Below, piece after piece: positions 16,511 through 30,618 of a stretch of 45,164 nt of DNA. Source of the DNA: Weissella confusa (GTDB taxonomy: Bacteria > Bacillota > Bacilli > Lactobacillales > Lactobacillaceae); the NCBI RefSeq assembly GCF_004766315.1, contig NZ_PVSN01000008.1:1-45164 (forward strand), written 5' to 3'. The position numbers and the translations under genes are program-made. The notes under the pieces were generated by a model, which worked only from the letters and a program-made list of their open reading frames with translations, made no database searches and had not been told where the DNA came from. Positions within the stretch are counted from its first letter, which is position 1. Each line of letters begins with the position of its first letter.

Positions 16511-17761
16511 ATGACAAATTATCGTGAGTTTGATCCAGAGTTGTGGGCTGCCGTTGACCGCGAGGCTGACCGTCAAGAGCACAACATCGAGTTGATTGCA
16601 TCTGAAAACATTGCATCAGCAGGGGTGCGTGCTGCGCAAGGTAGCATTTTGACGAACAAGTACGCTGAAGGTTATCCTGGCAAGCGTTACTACGGTGGAA
16701 CTGAGTTTATCGACCAAATCGAGCAATTGGCGATCGATCGTACCAAGGAATTGTTTGGTGCGGACTACGCCAACGTGCAACCACACTCAGGTTCACAAGC
16801 CAACGCAGCTGTTTATGCAGCTTTGCTTGAGCATGGTGACCACGTGTTGGGGATGGACCTCGACGCTGGTGGTCACTTGACGCACGGTTCTCCTGTTAAT
16901 TTCTCAGGTAAGACGTACCAATTCCACGCCTATGGTTTGGATGAGAACGAGTTGATTGATTACGACCAAGTCCAAGCTTTGGCTGAAGAATTTAAGCCTA
17001 AGTTGATTGTGACGGGTGCATCAGCCTACTCACGTTTCATTGACTTTGACCGTTTCCGTCAAATCGCTGATTCTGTTGGCGCATACTTGATGGTTGATAT
17101 GGCACACATCGCCGGCTTGATTGCTGCTGGGGTTCACCCATCACCAGTTGGTATCGCTGATGTGGTCACGACGACGACGCACAAGACATTGCGCGGACCT
17201 CGTGGTGGTATGATTTTGGCCAAGGAAGAGTTGGGCAAGAAGTTGAACTCAGCCATCTTCCCTGGTACGCAAGGTGGACCTTTGGAACACGTGATTGCTG
17301 GTAAGGCCGTTGCGTTCTACGAAGCGATGCAACCAAGCTTCAAGGAATACGGTAAGCAAATCGTTGCGAATGCTAAGGCTATGGCTGAAGTGTTTAGCCA
17401 ATCAGATTTGGTTCGCGTCATTTCTGGCGGTACGGACAACCACTTGTTCAACCTTGATTTGACGGCCACTGGTTTGACGGGTAAGGAAGCCCAAAACTTG
17501 TTGGACAGCATTCACATTACGACCAACAAGGAAGCCATTCCAAATGAGCCTCGTAGCCCATTCATCACATCAGGTATCCGTATTGGAACGCCAGCAATTA
17601 CGACGCGTGGATTCAAGGAGCATGAAGCACGCGAAGTCGCACACATGATTTTGCGTGCCTTTGAGAACCACGATAACCAAGAAGTTCTTGATATGATTGC
17701 CAAGGAAGTTATTGCGTTGACGGATAAGTTCCCATTGAGTGGAATTGAGCACGCTGAATAA
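16511..17761 (+). CDS. glyA: Serine hydroxymethyltransferase
   Basis: PLP enzyme that converts serine and tetrahydrofolate to glycine and 5,10-methylene-THF, the main one-carbon source for thymidylate and purine synthesis. It has 416 residues. The PLP lysine is K225 in [16 protein letters not shown]. The substrate motifs [10 protein letters not shown] and [17 protein letters not shown] are intact. It starts at ATG 16511 with AGGAGG ten bases upstream. The 48-base gap after ywlC has no terminator, so it is probably in the same transcript. Confidence 0.97.
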   Translation: MTNYREFDPELWAAVDREADRQEHNIELIASENIASAGVRAAQGSILTNKYAEGYPGKRYYGGTEFIDQIEQLAIDRTKELFGADYANVQPHSGSQANAAVYAALLEHGDHVLGMDLDAGGHLTHGSPVNFSGKTYQFHAYGLDENELIDYDQVQALAEEFKPKLIVTGASAYSRFIDFDRFRQIADSVGAYLMVDMAHIAGLIAAGVHPSPVGIADVVTTTTHKTLRGPRGGMILAKEELGKKLNSAIFPGTQGGPLEHVIAGKAVAFYEAMQPSFKEYGKQIVANAKAMAEVFSQSDLVRVISGGTDNHLFNLDLTATGLTGKEAQNLLDSIHITTNKEAIPNEPRSPFITSGIRIGTPAITTRGFKEHEAREVAHMILRAFENHDNQEVLDMIAKEVIALTDKFPLSGIEHAE

Positions 17762-17789
17762 CATTTACCTGTATAATAGTAGAAAATGA

Positions 17790-18434
<645 letters not shown>

Positions 18435-18450
18435 TTAGTTAAAGAAAATT

Positions 18451-18488
18451 TGGAGACTGCAAGAATTAATTCATGCGGTCTCCATTTT
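18451..18488 (+). terminator. Terminator after upp
   Basis: TGGAGACTGCA/TGCGGTCTCCA around an A/T loop, followed by five T. Confidence 0.88.
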
Positions 18489-18539
18489 TGTCTTTGATAA
18501 TAGTAGTAAAGATGAAAATAGAAATTGAGGAGATACGCG

Positions 18540-19184
18540 ATGAAGGTATTAGTAGTAGGCGCTAGTGGGCGCGTCGGCGAAGAGTTGGTTAAGAATCTTG
18601 TGGCGGATGGCCGTCAAGTGATTGCGGGAACGCGTCACACGGACCAAGACTTTGGTGAAGGTGTTGAAGTAAAGAACATTGATTTGCTGGCAGATGAAGC
18701 GACGTTGGTTGGCGAATTGCGTCCATTGGAATTGGATTCCATTTACTTCGTGGCCGGATCACGTGGTAAGAACTTGTTGCAAATCGATGCTTTTGGTGCT
18801 GTGAAGCTTGAAAATGCTGCGGACAAGTTGGGCATCAAGCGCTTTATCATGTTGTCATCATGGCACTCACTATCACCTGCTGAGTGGCAAGACGAGAGCA
18901 TGATGAATTACAACATCGCGAAGTTCTTTGGTGATCACTGGTTGATGCACCACACGGAATTGAACTACACGATTTTGCAACCGGTTGGATTGACGGAAGA
19001 ACCTGCCACGGGCAAGGTTGACTTGAATCCAAAGAACGCCGGTACGGGCAAGAACACGATTGTCGATGTGGCTAAGGTGTTGTCAGAAATGTTGAAGTGT
19101 GAGAACACATTCCACCGCGTTATTTCAATGCGCCAAGGTGAAACTGACATCAAATTGGCACTAGATACACTTAAGTCAATTTAA
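18540..19184 (+). CDS. NAD(P)-binding oxidoreductase, SDR-like (YwnB/NmrA type)
   Basis: A 214-residue Rossmann-fold protein. The N-terminus MKVLVVGASGRVGEELVKNL carries the GxxGxxG dinucleotide motif of atypical short-chain dehydrogenases. AGRHT-like and FIMLSSWHSL segments and a YTILQPVGLTEEPATG segment match NAD(P)H-binding proteins related to NmrA. The substrate is unknown. I chose ATG 18540 because GAGGAG lies 8 bases upstream; the frame is open from TTG 18525, which lies within that ribosome site. It is a single gene between the upp terminator and the uraA leader. Confidence 0.85.
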   Translation: MKVLVVGASGRVGEELVKNLVADGRQVIAGTRHTDQDFGEGVEVKNIDLLADEATLVGELRPLELDSIYFVAGSRGKNLLQIDAFGAVKLENAADKLGIKRFIMLSSWHSLSPAEWQDESMMNYNIAKFFGDHWLMHHTELNYTILQPVGLTEEPATGKVDLNPKNAGTGKNTIVDVAKVLSEMLKCENTFHRVISMRQGETDIKLALDTLKSI

Positions 19185-19220
19185 TTTAGAAGGTTAAACG
19201 TTTAACGTGGCGCTGACTTG

Positions 19221-19249
19221 TTTACTAACTTTGTTAACTAGTTTATACT
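19221..19249 (+). promoter_or_regulatory. Promoter of uraA
   Basis: TTTACT, a 17-base spacer, then TATACT. Transcription would start near 19256, about 150 bases before uraA, leaving room for the attenuator. Confidence 0.6.
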
Positions 19250-19277
19250 GAGTGAAGTTAAGAAAAGACGTCTTTAA

Positions 19278-19375
19278 GTCAGCCCAGCGAGACTGACAAG
19301 TTCGGGTCAACGTGCAACCGTACGTTAGAAGATTTTTTACTGCTGGGATGACATGGTCGTCCTGGCTGTTTTTTG
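19278..19375 (+). promoter_or_regulatory. PyrR-type attenuator of uraA
   Basis: A hairpin at 19278-19297 (GTCAG/CTGAC) displays CCCAGCGAGA, close to the PyrR-binding consensus (ARUCCNGNGAGGYU). It is followed by a terminator: an 11-bp stem at 19342-19352 with 19356-19366 and a T run. In Firmicutes, PyrR with UMP stabilises the first hairpin, which prevents antitermination and lowers uracil uptake when pyrimidines are plentiful. Both structures are visible; the regulation is inferred from the family. Confidence 0.8.
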
Positions 19376-19407
19376 TATAAAGACGGGAATTATAGAGGAG
19401 TTTGCTC

Positions 19408-20685
19408 ATGGATATGAAGCGTGACGTCGTACTTGACGTTAATGAGAAACCTGGGTTCTTGCAATGGATTGGGTTGTCATTGCAACACATGTTCTCAATG
19501 TTTGGGTCAACGGTCTTGGTACCGTTGTTGGTTGGTTTGAATCCTGGAATTGCCTTGTTCAGTTCTGGTGTGGGAACTTTGCTCCACATCTTGATTACGA
19601 AGAAGCAAATTCCAGCGTACATGGGTTCTAGTTTTGCCTTCATCATTCCGATGGTGGCCTTGATGAAGACCACAGGATACCCTGGTGTTGCCACTGGTGT
19701 TATCTCAGTTGGTATTGTCTACTTGATTGTGGCGGCAATCGTTGCCGTAATCGGTACGAACTGGATTGAAAAGTTGTTGCCACCAATCGTGGTCGGCCCA
19801 ATCATCATGGTTATCGGTTTGTCATTGTCATCATCAGCTGCACAATCAGCAACGTTGTTGAACGGCAAGTACGACATCCGCGTCTTCGCGGTTGCGATGA
19901 TCACGTTGGGATTGACGATTGTCTTCAACATGTTCTTGAAGGGCTTCCTTGGTTTGATTCCAATCTTGTTGGGAATTGTTGGTGGATACATCTTCGCTAT
20001 CTTGTTCGGGTTGGTTGATTTGGCACCAGTTGCACACGCTGCTTGGTTCGCTTTGCCAGACTTCGACATTCCATTCGTTGATTACAAGCCAGTCATGCAC
20101 TGGGGCGCAATCATCGTTATGGCGCCATTGGCTTTGGTAACGATCACGGAGCACTTGGGTCACTTGATGGTCTTGGATGACTTGACGGGACGGGACTTCA
20201 TGCGTAACCCAGGTTTGCACCGTACGTTGGCTGGTGACGGTACTGCCTCAATCTTTGCCGGATTGGTCGGTGGACCTTCAACGACATCATATGGTGAAAA
20301 CATCGGTGTTATGGCCATTACGAAGGTGCACTCAGTTTACGTTTTGATTGGTGCCGCCGTATTCGCCATCTTGTTCTCATTCGTTGGTAAGTTGTCAGCG
20401 TTGATCCAATCAATTCCTGGCGCCGTTACGGGTGGTGTGTCATTCTTGCTATTCGGTGTTATCGCAGCGTCAGGTTTGCGTATCATCGTTGAAAACAAGA
20501 TCGACTTCAACTTGAAGCGTAACTTGATGATTGCCTCATCAGTTTTGGTTATCGGTATCGGTAACGCTTACCTACAAGTGGGTGAGGGTAACGACATCAT
20601 CCAATTCTCTGGTGTTGCCATCGCCACTGTCTTGGGGATTTTCTTGAATTTGGTCTTGCCAGAAAAGGCTGCTTCAGAGAAATAG
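19408..20685 (+). CDS. uraA: Uracil permease, NCS2 family
   Basis: Membrane symporter importing uracil for Upp. It has 425 residues, with about 12-14 hydrophobic segments throughout. NCS2 signatures are present: GLSLQHMFSMFGSTVLVP near the N-terminus, ALVTITEHLGHL with the substrate-contacting Glu, and GGPSTTSYGENIGVMAITK. The start is ATG 19408 with AGAGGAG seven bases upstream; TTG 19402 in frame is too close to the ribosome site. It is the only gene behind the attenuator and ends at a terminator. Confidence 0.94.
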   Translation: MDMKRDVVLDVNEKPGFLQWIGLSLQHMFSMFGSTVLVPLLVGLNPGIALFSSGVGTLLHILITKKQIPAYMGSSFAFIIPMVALMKTTGYPGVATGVISVGIVYLIVAAIVAVIGTNWIEKLLPPIVVGPIIMVIGLSLSSSAAQSATLLNGKYDIRVFAVAMITLGLTIVFNMFLKGFLGLIPILLGIVGGYIFAILFGLVDLAPVAHAAWFALPDFDIPFVDYKPVMHWGAIIVMAPLALVTITEHLGHLMVLDDLTGRDFMRNPGLHRTLAGDGTASIFAGLVGGPSTTSYGENIGVMAITKVHSVYVLIGAAVFAILFSFVGKLSALIQSIPGAVTGGVSFLLFGVIAASGLRIIVENKIDFNLKRNLMIASSVLVIGIGNAYLQVGEGNDIIQFSGVAIATVLGIFLNLVLPEKAASEK

Positions 20686-20704
20686 TTAATAATTATACAA
20701 ACTC

Positions 20705-20742
20705 AAACCGCGGTTTCCGATATGGAATACCGCGGTTTTTTC
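20705..20742 (+). terminator. Terminator after uraA
   Basis: AAACCGCGGT/ACCGCGGTTT around TTCCGATATGGAAT, followed by T6. Each arm contains the self-complementary core CCGCGG. Confidence 0.85.
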
Positions 20743-21028
20743 TTGTAAAAAGTGGGAATAGGCGTTGGCATGACTAGGATTATGCTATTTTTTAGAATAT
20801 CTAAAATATCAAATTATGGATATAAATATGAAACTATTCCGAAGTGGAATGTTTAAAACCGCGGTTTTACGGCGTTTCTAAATCTGATTGCACATTTGGG
20901 ACAAAAGTGTTGAAGCTTAAAACGTTGAATTCACATATAAAAGGCGTAATATTAGGGGGTAAAAGTTTTAAACGGTCTGTGTTCTGCGCATCACCGCGAT
21001 TATTTAGAAAGGAAAGAGGTGGATTTCT
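20743..21028 (+). promoter_or_regulatory. atp leader: Upstream region and leader of the atp operon
   Basis: No gene is credible here. It holds a hairpin at 20830-20853 (AAAC.ATTCC/GGAAT.GTTT), a 14-bp perfect palindrome AAAACCGCGGTTTT at 20855-20868 that repeats the uraA terminator core, and a likely promoter TTGAAT (20925-20930), 16 bases, TAATAT (20947-20952). The atpI gene that often precedes atpB is not present. Confidence 0.5.
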
Positions 21029-22001
<973 letters not shown>

Positions 22002-22025
22002 TAGTAACGCGGAGGCCAACTAATT

Positions 22026-22541
22026 ATGATTAATCAAATTGTTCTAGCAGGTGCTAGCGAAGGGTTGGCTTTGGGTAACATGTTGTTTGTACTAGTGGCA
22101 TTCCTTGTGTTGATGCTTCTTTTGAAGCACTTCGCTTGGGGTCCAGTAGTAAAGATGATGGAAAAGCGTGCGGAAAAGGTTTCTAACGATTTGGACTTTG
22201 CTGAAGAGGCCCGTAAGCAAGCCGAAGCTGATGCAGCTGAGCGTTCAGCTCAATTGCAATCAGCTCGCACTGAAGCAAACGGCATCATCGCTGACGCTAA
22301 GACTGCTGCAGGAAACCAACGTGATCAAATCGTTGCGGACGCGCACGCAGCTGCCCAAGCTACTAAGGATCAAGCTTCAGCTCAAATCGAGCAAGAGTGT
22401 GCCGAAGCAATGGCTGGCGTTAAGAACGATGTTGCTGAATTGTCAGTGACGATCGCACAAAAGATTATCCAAAAGGAACTAAAGTTAGATGATCAAAAGG
22501 CGTTGATTGACGCCTACATCGAAGGGTTAGGTAACAAGTAA
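22026..22541 (+). CDS. atpF: ATP synthase Fo subunit b
   Basis: Peripheral stalk subunit. It has 171 residues: one N-terminal membrane helix (about 18-38, MLFVLVAFLVLMLLL) and a long charged, alanine-rich coiled coil that dimerises and reaches F1. GCGGAGG precedes the ATG. Its stop codon shares one base with the atpH start (TAATG). Confidence 0.95.
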   Translation: MINQIVLAGASEGLALGNMLFVLVAFLVLMLLLKHFAWGPVVKMMEKRAEKVSNDLDFAEEARKQAEADAAERSAQLQSARTEANGIIADAKTAAGNQRDQIVADAHAAAQATKDQASAQIEQECAEAMAGVKNDVAELSVTIAQKIIQKELKLDDQKALIDAYIEGLGNK

Positions 22542-23083
22542 TGGCATTGGATCAAGCAACGATTGCTAAGCGATATGCCGTTGCTTTGTTCGAATTAACC
22601 CATGACCAAAACACGGATGCTGCTACTTTGGCCGAATTGGTTGAAGTACGTACAGTATTGGTGGAAAACCCAGAATTGACGAAGGCTATCGAATCAATGC
22701 GTGTGCCTGAGTCAGCTAAGCAACAAATGGTAGCAACGCTATCTGATGGAGCTAGCCAAGTGGTTAAGAACTTGTTGCAAATGGCGTATGATTATCGCCG
22801 TTTCAGCGACCTACCTGCAATTATCACAGCTTATGAAGACTTGGTTAACAAGTCTGAAGGTGTGGTATATGCCGAGGTTAAGACTGCTGTTGCTTTGAGC
22901 GACGAACAAGCTGCCCGTATGACGGAACAACTTGCAAAGCGCTTTGAAGCTAAGGAGATTAAGTTGACACAAGTTGTCGACGAAGCCTTGCTTGGTGGTG
23001 TTGTTGTACAAGCGAACAACCAGATTTTGGATGGGTCATTAGCAACTAAGTTAGCTGCTATTCGTCAGAGTATCATCCGCTAG
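22541..23083 (+). CDS. atpH: ATP synthase F1 subunit delta
   Basis: Joins the b stalk to the top of F1. It has 180 residues, with the N-terminal pattern IAKRYAVALFELT and the C-terminal LLGGVVVQANNQILDGSL typical of the family. It overlaps atpF by one base. A 75-base gap to atpA has its own ribosome site. Confidence 0.94.
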   Translation: MALDQATIAKRYAVALFELTHDQNTDAATLAELVEVRTVLVENPELTKAIESMRVPESAKQQMVATLSDGASQVVKNLLQMAYDYRRFSDLPAIITAYEDLVNKSEGVVYAEVKTAVALSDEQAARMTEQLAKRFEAKEIKLTQVVDEALLGGVVVQANNQILDGSLATKLAAIRQSIIR

Positions 23084-23128
23084 TAATCTGAAAATCTAGT
23101 AGAAATTGATGTTGTGTGTGATGAATAG

Positions 23129-24670
<1,542 letters not shown>

Positions 24671-24687
24671 TTAGGGAGGGGCGATAA

Positions 24688-25566
24688 ATGGCAGCTTCTT
24701 TGCAAGATATTCAACGCCGAATTGCCTCAACAAAAAAGACGCGACAAATCACGAGTGCCATGCAAATGGTCTCAACGGCTAAGTTGAGCCAAATTCAACG
24801 TCACGGTGGATCATACACAACGTATGCTAACGCCTTGCACGACGTTGTGGCTCACTTATCTAATGCGCACATCAACAATGTTTCTGGTACTTTGCTAGAA
24901 CAACGTGATGTGAAGAAGGTTGGCTTCTTGGTCATCTCTTCTGATCGTGGTTTGGTTGGTGGTTATAACTCAACGCTATTGAAGGGTATGATGGCGATTA
25001 TCGAAGAGCGTCAATTGACGCCTGACCAAGTGGTTATTTTGGCCGTTGGTGGTAATGCCTCAGACTTCTTCAAGAAGCGTGGCTACAACGTTGCGTACGA
25101 GTACCGTGGTGTGTCTGACGTGCCTACCTTTAACGAGGTTCGCGAAATCGTTAAGACCGTTACGACGATGTACGATAACGAAGTCTTTGATGAGTTGACT
25201 GTTGCATACCAACACTTCGTATCACGTATTCAAAATGAATTGCGTTTGGAGAAGATGTTGCCAGTTTCTACTGACGACATGGAACCAACGTCTGAAGATT
25301 CAGTGAAGGCGGATTACGAAATGGATCCTTCTCCAGAACAAATTCTTGGTGTGGTTTTGCCACAATATGCTGAGAGTTTGGTCTACGGTGCTATCTTGGA
25401 TGCCAAGACGGCTGAGCACGCGGCTTCTGCCAACGCAATGTCATCTGCAACTGATAACGCTAAGGAAATCATCCGTACGTTGGAATTGCAATTTAACCGT
25501 GCGCGTCAAAGTGCGATTACGACGGAAATTACAGAAATTACAGGTGGTATGGCTGCTTTGGATTAA
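24688..25566 (+). CDS. atpG: ATP synthase F1 subunit gamma
   Basis: Central rotor shaft. It has 292 residues. The N-terminal helix has [20 protein letters not shown] and the C-terminal helix [12 protein letters not shown] followed by [16 protein letters not shown], the paired coiled coil of the family. GGGAGGGG precedes the ATG, 17 bases after atpA. Confidence 0.96.
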   Translation: MAASLQDIQRRIASTKKTRQITSAMQMVSTAKLSQIQRHGGSYTTYANALHDVVAHLSNAHINNVSGTLLEQRDVKKVGFLVISSDRGLVGGYNSTLLKGMMAIIEERQLTPDQVVILAVGGNASDFFKKRGYNVAYEYRGVSDVPTFNEVREIVKTVTTMYDNEVFDELTVAYQHFVSRIQNELRLEKMLPVSTDDMEPTSEDSVKADYEMDPSPEQILGVVLPQYAESLVYGAILDAKTAEHAASANAMSSATDNAKEIIRTLELQFNRARQSAITTEITEITGGMAALD

Positions 25567-25596
25567 TCCAAGCGTCATAGCAACCTTTTGAAATGA

Positions 25597-27012
<1,416 letters not shown>

Positions 27013-27024
27013 TGAGGGCGCGCC

Positions 27025-27444
27025 ATGAATGAACACAGCCTACATGTTAAGGTGGTAACGCCGAACGGTGTCGTGTTCGATTATGAGACTGCTACGTTGG
27101 TTGTGCTTAGCACGACTGGCGGTGAAGTAGGTGTCATGGCGAACCACGCACCAATTATCGCTGCTTTGAAGGTTAGCGAAGTTAAGATTGTCGATGACGT
27201 CAACGGTGTTGAAGAACGCCTTGCCGTTAGTGGCGGTTTTGCCGAGTTTTCTTCAAACGAGTTGACGGTTGTCGCTGACGCTGCAGAGCGTGCTGCTGAC
27301 ATCGACATTACTCGTGCGGAGTCAGCCAAGGAACGCGCTGAGCGCCGTTTGGCTGATGATAACTCAACTCGTGATGTGGAACGTGCACAGGTCGCTTTGT
27401 TGCGTGCCGTAAACCGTATCCACGTTGCTTCTGGAAAGAAGTAA
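27025..27444 (+). CDS. atpC: ATP synthase F1 subunit epsilon
   Basis: Regulatory and rotor subunit. It has 139 residues: an N-terminal beta-sandwich (HVKVVTPNGVVFDYE, GEVGVMANHAPIIAALK) and a C-terminal helical pair rich in Ala, Glu and Arg. It is last in the operon, 12 bases after atpD, and is followed by a terminator. Confidence 0.95.
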   Translation: MNEHSLHVKVVTPNGVVFDYETATLVVLSTTGGEVGVMANHAPIIAALKVSEVKIVDDVNGVEERLAVSGGFAEFSSNELTVVADAAERAADIDITRAESAKERAERRLADDNSTRDVERAQVALLRAVNRIHVASGKK

Positions 27445-27460
27445 TAGATTGCGAATTTAA

Positions 27461-27492
27461 GGGTCTTGAACATTTTGTTCAAGGCCCTTTTT
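27461..27492 (+). terminator. Terminator of the atp operon
   Basis: GGGTCTTGAACA/TGTTCAAGGCCC around TTT, followed by five T. Confidence 0.9.
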
Positions 27493-27543
27493 GTATACAA
27501 AATGGTACACTAGAAGCAATGATATTGTGAGGGGAATGCGAGA

Positions 27544-28332
27544 ATGAAATTTGGAAAACTTGTTGGTGGCGGTTTGGTTGTCGTAGCGTTGGCCGGTGGT
27601 GGTTATTGGCTAATGCATCAACAGCAACCAGCCGAGAAGACACAAACAACGACGAAGCAACCAGCTAAGCAACAACAATCCAGCAGTGAGAAGAAGGCGT
27701 ATCCGGTGACGATTAAGCCAGGTAGCGAAGAAGCGACGCTATTGATGGTTGTGAATAAAAAGCACCCATTACCAGCTGACTACAACCCTTATAACGGTGG
27801 TTTGAGTCCACGTACGGAAACGGCTAAGGATGAACTGATTGCGGCGATGAAGCAAGCTGGCTTTGACGTTGGTGACACAGTTTCAGGTTACCGTGGCTAT
27901 GATTATCAAAAGACGTTGTACGATGGTTATGTCGCTTCTGAAGGGCAAGCTGAAGCTGATGCGGTATCAGCCCGTCCAGGTTACTCAGAGCACCAATCTG
28001 GTTTGGCGTTCGATTTGCGTAACGGTAGCGGTGGCTTGTTTGCGGAAGGTGGTTCTGATCCAGCTGCCGCAAAGTGGTTGCGCGACAATGCCTACAAGTA
28101 TGGCTTGATTGTCCGTTACCCAGCTGACCTAACGAGTTCAACCGGATATTCCCACGAGGAATGGCACATGCGCTATGTTGGCATGACCGCTGCCAAGGTG
28201 ATTAAGGAACAAAATATCTCCCTTGAGCAATACACTGGTAATGCCGGTGGCGATTACAACAAGACAAAGAGCGATGATATTCCAGCGCTCGAAGAATATA
28301 CGGCAAAATACAGCGACCGCTTAACCAAATAA
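27544..28332 (+). CDS. VanY-family D-alanyl-D-alanine carboxypeptidase, membrane-anchored
   Basis: Zinc peptidase (M15B) that trims the terminal D-Ala of peptidoglycan stems. It has 262 residues. An uncleaved hydrophobic segment (about 7-24) is followed by a Gln/Lys/Thr-rich linker (25-50), then the catalytic domain. The family motif SxHxxGxAxD is SEHQSGLAFD (H150, D157), and ExxH at the end is EEWH (E205, H208). In this position in a vancomycin-tolerant genus it is a housekeeping cell-wall enzyme, not evidence of an acquired van cluster; no vanR/S/H/X neighbours exist. GGGGAATG precedes the ATG. Confidence 0.9.
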   Translation: MKFGKLVGGGLVVVALAGGGYWLMHQQQPAEKTQTTTKQPAKQQQSSSEKKAYPVTIKPGSEEATLLMVVNKKHPLPADYNPYNGGLSPRTETAKDELIAAMKQAGFDVGDTVSGYRGYDYQKTLYDGYVASEGQAEADAVSARPGYSEHQSGLAFDLRNGSGGLFAEGGSDPAAAKWLRDNAYKYGLIVRYPADLTSSTGYSHEEWHMRYVGMTAAKVIKEQNISLEQYTGNAGGDYNKTKSDDIPALEEYTAKYSDRLTK

Positions 28333-28402
28333 GGGAGTTTTAAGCACGCGGAAAATTTGCTAAAATAGAATTAATTATGATTTGAGAAAGCAGGACGACA
28401 CG

Positions 28403-29053
28403 ATGATTGTATTATCGGGAACTATTGGAGCTGGGAAGACCAGTTTGACGACGGTGCTCGCTGAGCACTTGGGAAGTGAAGCATTTTATGAGTCCGTAGA
28501 TGATAACCCAATTTTGCCTTTGTTCTACGAGAATCCAAAGAAGTACGCGTTCTTGCTACAAAATTATTTCTTGAACAAGCGTATGGATAACATCAAGGAC
28601 GCACAAGGAAGCAAGTTGAACGTTATTGACCGTTCAATCTTTGAGGACTTGTTGTTGTTCCAATTGAACGCTGACTTGGAGCGTGCAACGCAAACTGAAG
28701 TTGCCATTTACGGTGACTTGTTGAACAACATGATGGAACAAGTTGATTTTTCTGACGATGCTATCGTGAAGACGCCAGATTTGTTGATTTACATCCACGT
28801 TAGCTTCGACACGATGTTGGCTCGCATTCAAAAGCGTGGTCGTGACTTCGAGCAAATCGACCACGATCCATCATTGTACGATTACTACAAGAAGTTGAAC
28901 GAACGCTACATTGCTTGGTTCGAAAGTTATGATCGTTCACCAAAGCTAAGTATCGATGGTGACAAGCACGACTTTGTGAATGACCCAGAAGCTGCTAAGG
29001 CAGTATTGGCATTGATCGACGAAAAGATTGATGAATTGGGTTTGCGTGATTAA
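28403..29053 (+). CDS. Deoxynucleoside kinase (dAK/dGK type)
   Basis: Phosphorylates salvaged deoxynucleosides, most likely deoxyadenosine or deoxyguanosine as in other lactobacilli. It has 216 residues with P-loop GTIGAGKTS (6-14), the acidic DDNPILPLFYE segment, the DRSIFEDLLLF motif that binds substrate and a later RGRDFE lid. I chose ATG 28403 because AGCAGGA lies 7 bases upstream; the frame opens at TTG 28382. An extended -10 (TGCTAAAAT) lies near 28358. Homology alone does not fix the substrate. Confidence 0.88.
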   Translation: MIVLSGTIGAGKTSLTTVLAEHLGSEAFYESVDDNPILPLFYENPKKYAFLLQNYFLNKRMDNIKDAQGSKLNVIDRSIFEDLLLFQLNADLERATQTEVAIYGDLLNNMMEQVDFSDDAIVKTPDLLIYIHVSFDTMLARIQKRGRDFEQIDHDPSLYDYYKKLNERYIAWFESYDRSPKLSIDGDKHDFVNDPEAAKAVLALIDEKIDELGLRD

Positions 29054-29069
29054 TTAGGAGAATAAGAAT

Positions 29070-30353
29070 ATGTTAGATATGAAGTTGATCCGTAACGAAA
29101 CGGAAAGTGTCAAGGAACGTTTGGCAACGCGTGGTGTTGACCCATCAGAAATTGATGCGTTGATTGCTGACGATGCTAAGCGTCGCGAGTTGTTGGTACA
29201 AACTGAAGAGTTGAAGGCTCGTCGTAACACGGTTTCAGACGAAATTGGTTTGAAGAAGCGCAACAAGGAAGATGCTTCAGAGACTATCGCCGAGATGCAA
29301 GCAGTATCTGCTAAGATCAAGGAATTGGACGAAGAAGTTGCTAAGGTTGACGAGGCTATCCAAGACCGCATGTTGCACTTCCCTAACTTGCCAAACCCAA
29401 CGATTCCAGTTGGTGCTGACGAAGAAGCTAACCGCGAAGAGCGTACTTGGGGAGAAATTCCTTCATTCGACTTCAAGCCAAAGGCTCACTACAAAATTGG
29501 TGAAGACCTTGGTATCTTGGACTGGGAGCGCGGTGCTAAGGTTGCCGGTGCTCGCTTTGTCTACTACGTTGGTCAAGGTGCCCGCCTAGAACGTGCCGTT
29601 TACAACTTCATGTTGGACGAGCACCAAAAGGAAGGCTACAAGGAAATGATCACGCCATACATGGTTAAGGATGCTGCCATGTTTGGTACGGGACAATACC
29701 CTAAGTTCATGGAAGACGCTTACCGTGTTGGAACTAACGAAGATATGACGTTGATTCCAACGGCCGAAGTGCCTTTGACGAACTACTTCCGCGAAGAAGT
29801 GATTGATGCTGACAAGTTGCCATACTCAGTTACGGCTGTTTCACCATCATTCCGTCAAGAAGCTGGTTCAGCTGGACGCGACACGCGTGGATTGATCCGT
29901 ATGCACCAATTCAACAAGGTTGAAATGGTTAAGTTTACGAAGCCTGAGCAATCATACCAAGCTTTGGAAGACATGACGGCTAACGCTGAAAACATCTTGC
30001 AAAAGTTGAATTTACCATACCACGTCATCACGTTGTCAACGGGAGACATGGGATTCTCAGCTGCCAAGACTTATGACTTGGAAGTTTGGATGCCTGAGCA
30101 AGACATCTACCGTGAGATTTCATCAGTTTCAAACACGGAAGCCTTCCAAGCACGTCGCGCACGTATCCAATACCGTGACGAAGAGGGTAAGTTGCAATTT
30201 GTACACACGTTGAACGGTTCAGGTTTGGCTGTTGGACGTACGGTTGCTGCTATCTTGGAGAACTACCAAAACGAAGACGGAACGGTTACGATTCCTGAAG
30301 TTTTGCGTCCATACTTCGGTGCCGACAAGATCGTGCCAGAAGACACGTTGTAA
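29070..30353 (+). CDS. serS: Seryl-tRNA synthetase
   Basis: Charges tRNA-Ser. It has 427 residues: an N-terminal coiled-coil arm (about 1-105, [18 protein letters not shown]), then the class II catalytic core with motif 2 [18 protein letters not shown] and motif 3 [25 protein letters not shown] precedes the ATG, 16 bases after the kinase stop, so the two may be one transcript. No T-box leader is visible in the short gap. Confidence 0.97.
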   Translation: MLDMKLIRNETESVKERLATRGVDPSEIDALIADDAKRRELLVQTEELKARRNTVSDEIGLKKRNKEDASETIAEMQAVSAKIKELDEEVAKVDEAIQDRMLHFPNLPNPTIPVGADEEANREERTWGEIPSFDFKPKAHYKIGEDLGILDWERGAKVAGARFVYYVGQGARLERAVYNFMLDEHQKEGYKEMITPYMVKDAAMFGTGQYPKFMEDAYRVGTNEDMTLIPTAEVPLTNYFREEVIDADKLPYSVTAVSPSFRQEAGSAGRDTRGLIRMHQFNKVEMVKFTKPEQSYQALEDMTANAENILQKLNLPYHVITLSTGDMGFSAAKTYDLEVWMPEQDIYREISSVSNTEAFQARRARIQYRDEEGKLQFVHTLNGSGLAVGRTVAAILENYQNEDGTVTIPEVLRPYFGADKIVPEDTL

Positions 30354-30369
30354 AATTAAACATTAATTT

Positions 30370-30406
30370 AGCTCAACAATCGGATTTCGGTTGTTGGGCT
30401 TTTTTG
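30370..30406 (+). terminator. Terminator after serS
   Basis: AGCTCAACAA/TTGTTGGGCT around TCGGATTTCGG, followed by six T. Confidence 0.88.
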
Positions 30407-30433
30407 TTGTTGGTTTTTATGTAGTGGTGTGTG

Positions 30434-30519
30434 TCGACGCGTTGCGTCGAGGCATGGGTGCGCGGGACTATCTCCGGCAAAGTTCAAATTGGGGCAACCG
30501 AATGGCGCGGACGCCATTC
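30434..30519. other. GC-rich structured intergenic segment before dacA
   Basis: Two perfect stem-loops flank a G/C-rich core: TCGACGC/GCGTCGA with a 3-base loop (30434-30450) and GAATGGCG/CGCCATTC with a 4-base loop (30500-30519). The surrounding 100 bases are A/T-rich. Neither hairpin is followed by a T run, so they are not terminators. It may be an RNA leader, a small RNA or an intergenic repeat element. I do not recognise it. Confidence 0.45.
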
Positions 30520-30618
30520 AGCGAGGCAAATAATGCATAAGTTATTTGTAAATAATAAGTATATTAAGTAATGCGTTACGGAATGATGACTGTGGCGCGA
30601 TAAGAGTGAGGAAAAGAT

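Noticed and set aside
19194-19694. 166-codon minus-strand ORF over the uraA leader and start
   Set aside because: It is antisense to the attenuator and to a membrane-protein gene, with no ribosome site and no family pattern.
27544-28332. Possible vancomycin-resistance gene (VanY)
   Set aside because: The family match is real, but there is no vanRS/HAX cluster and codon use is native. These bacteria are intrinsically tolerant through D-Ala-D-Lac, so it is treated as a housekeeping carboxypeptidase.
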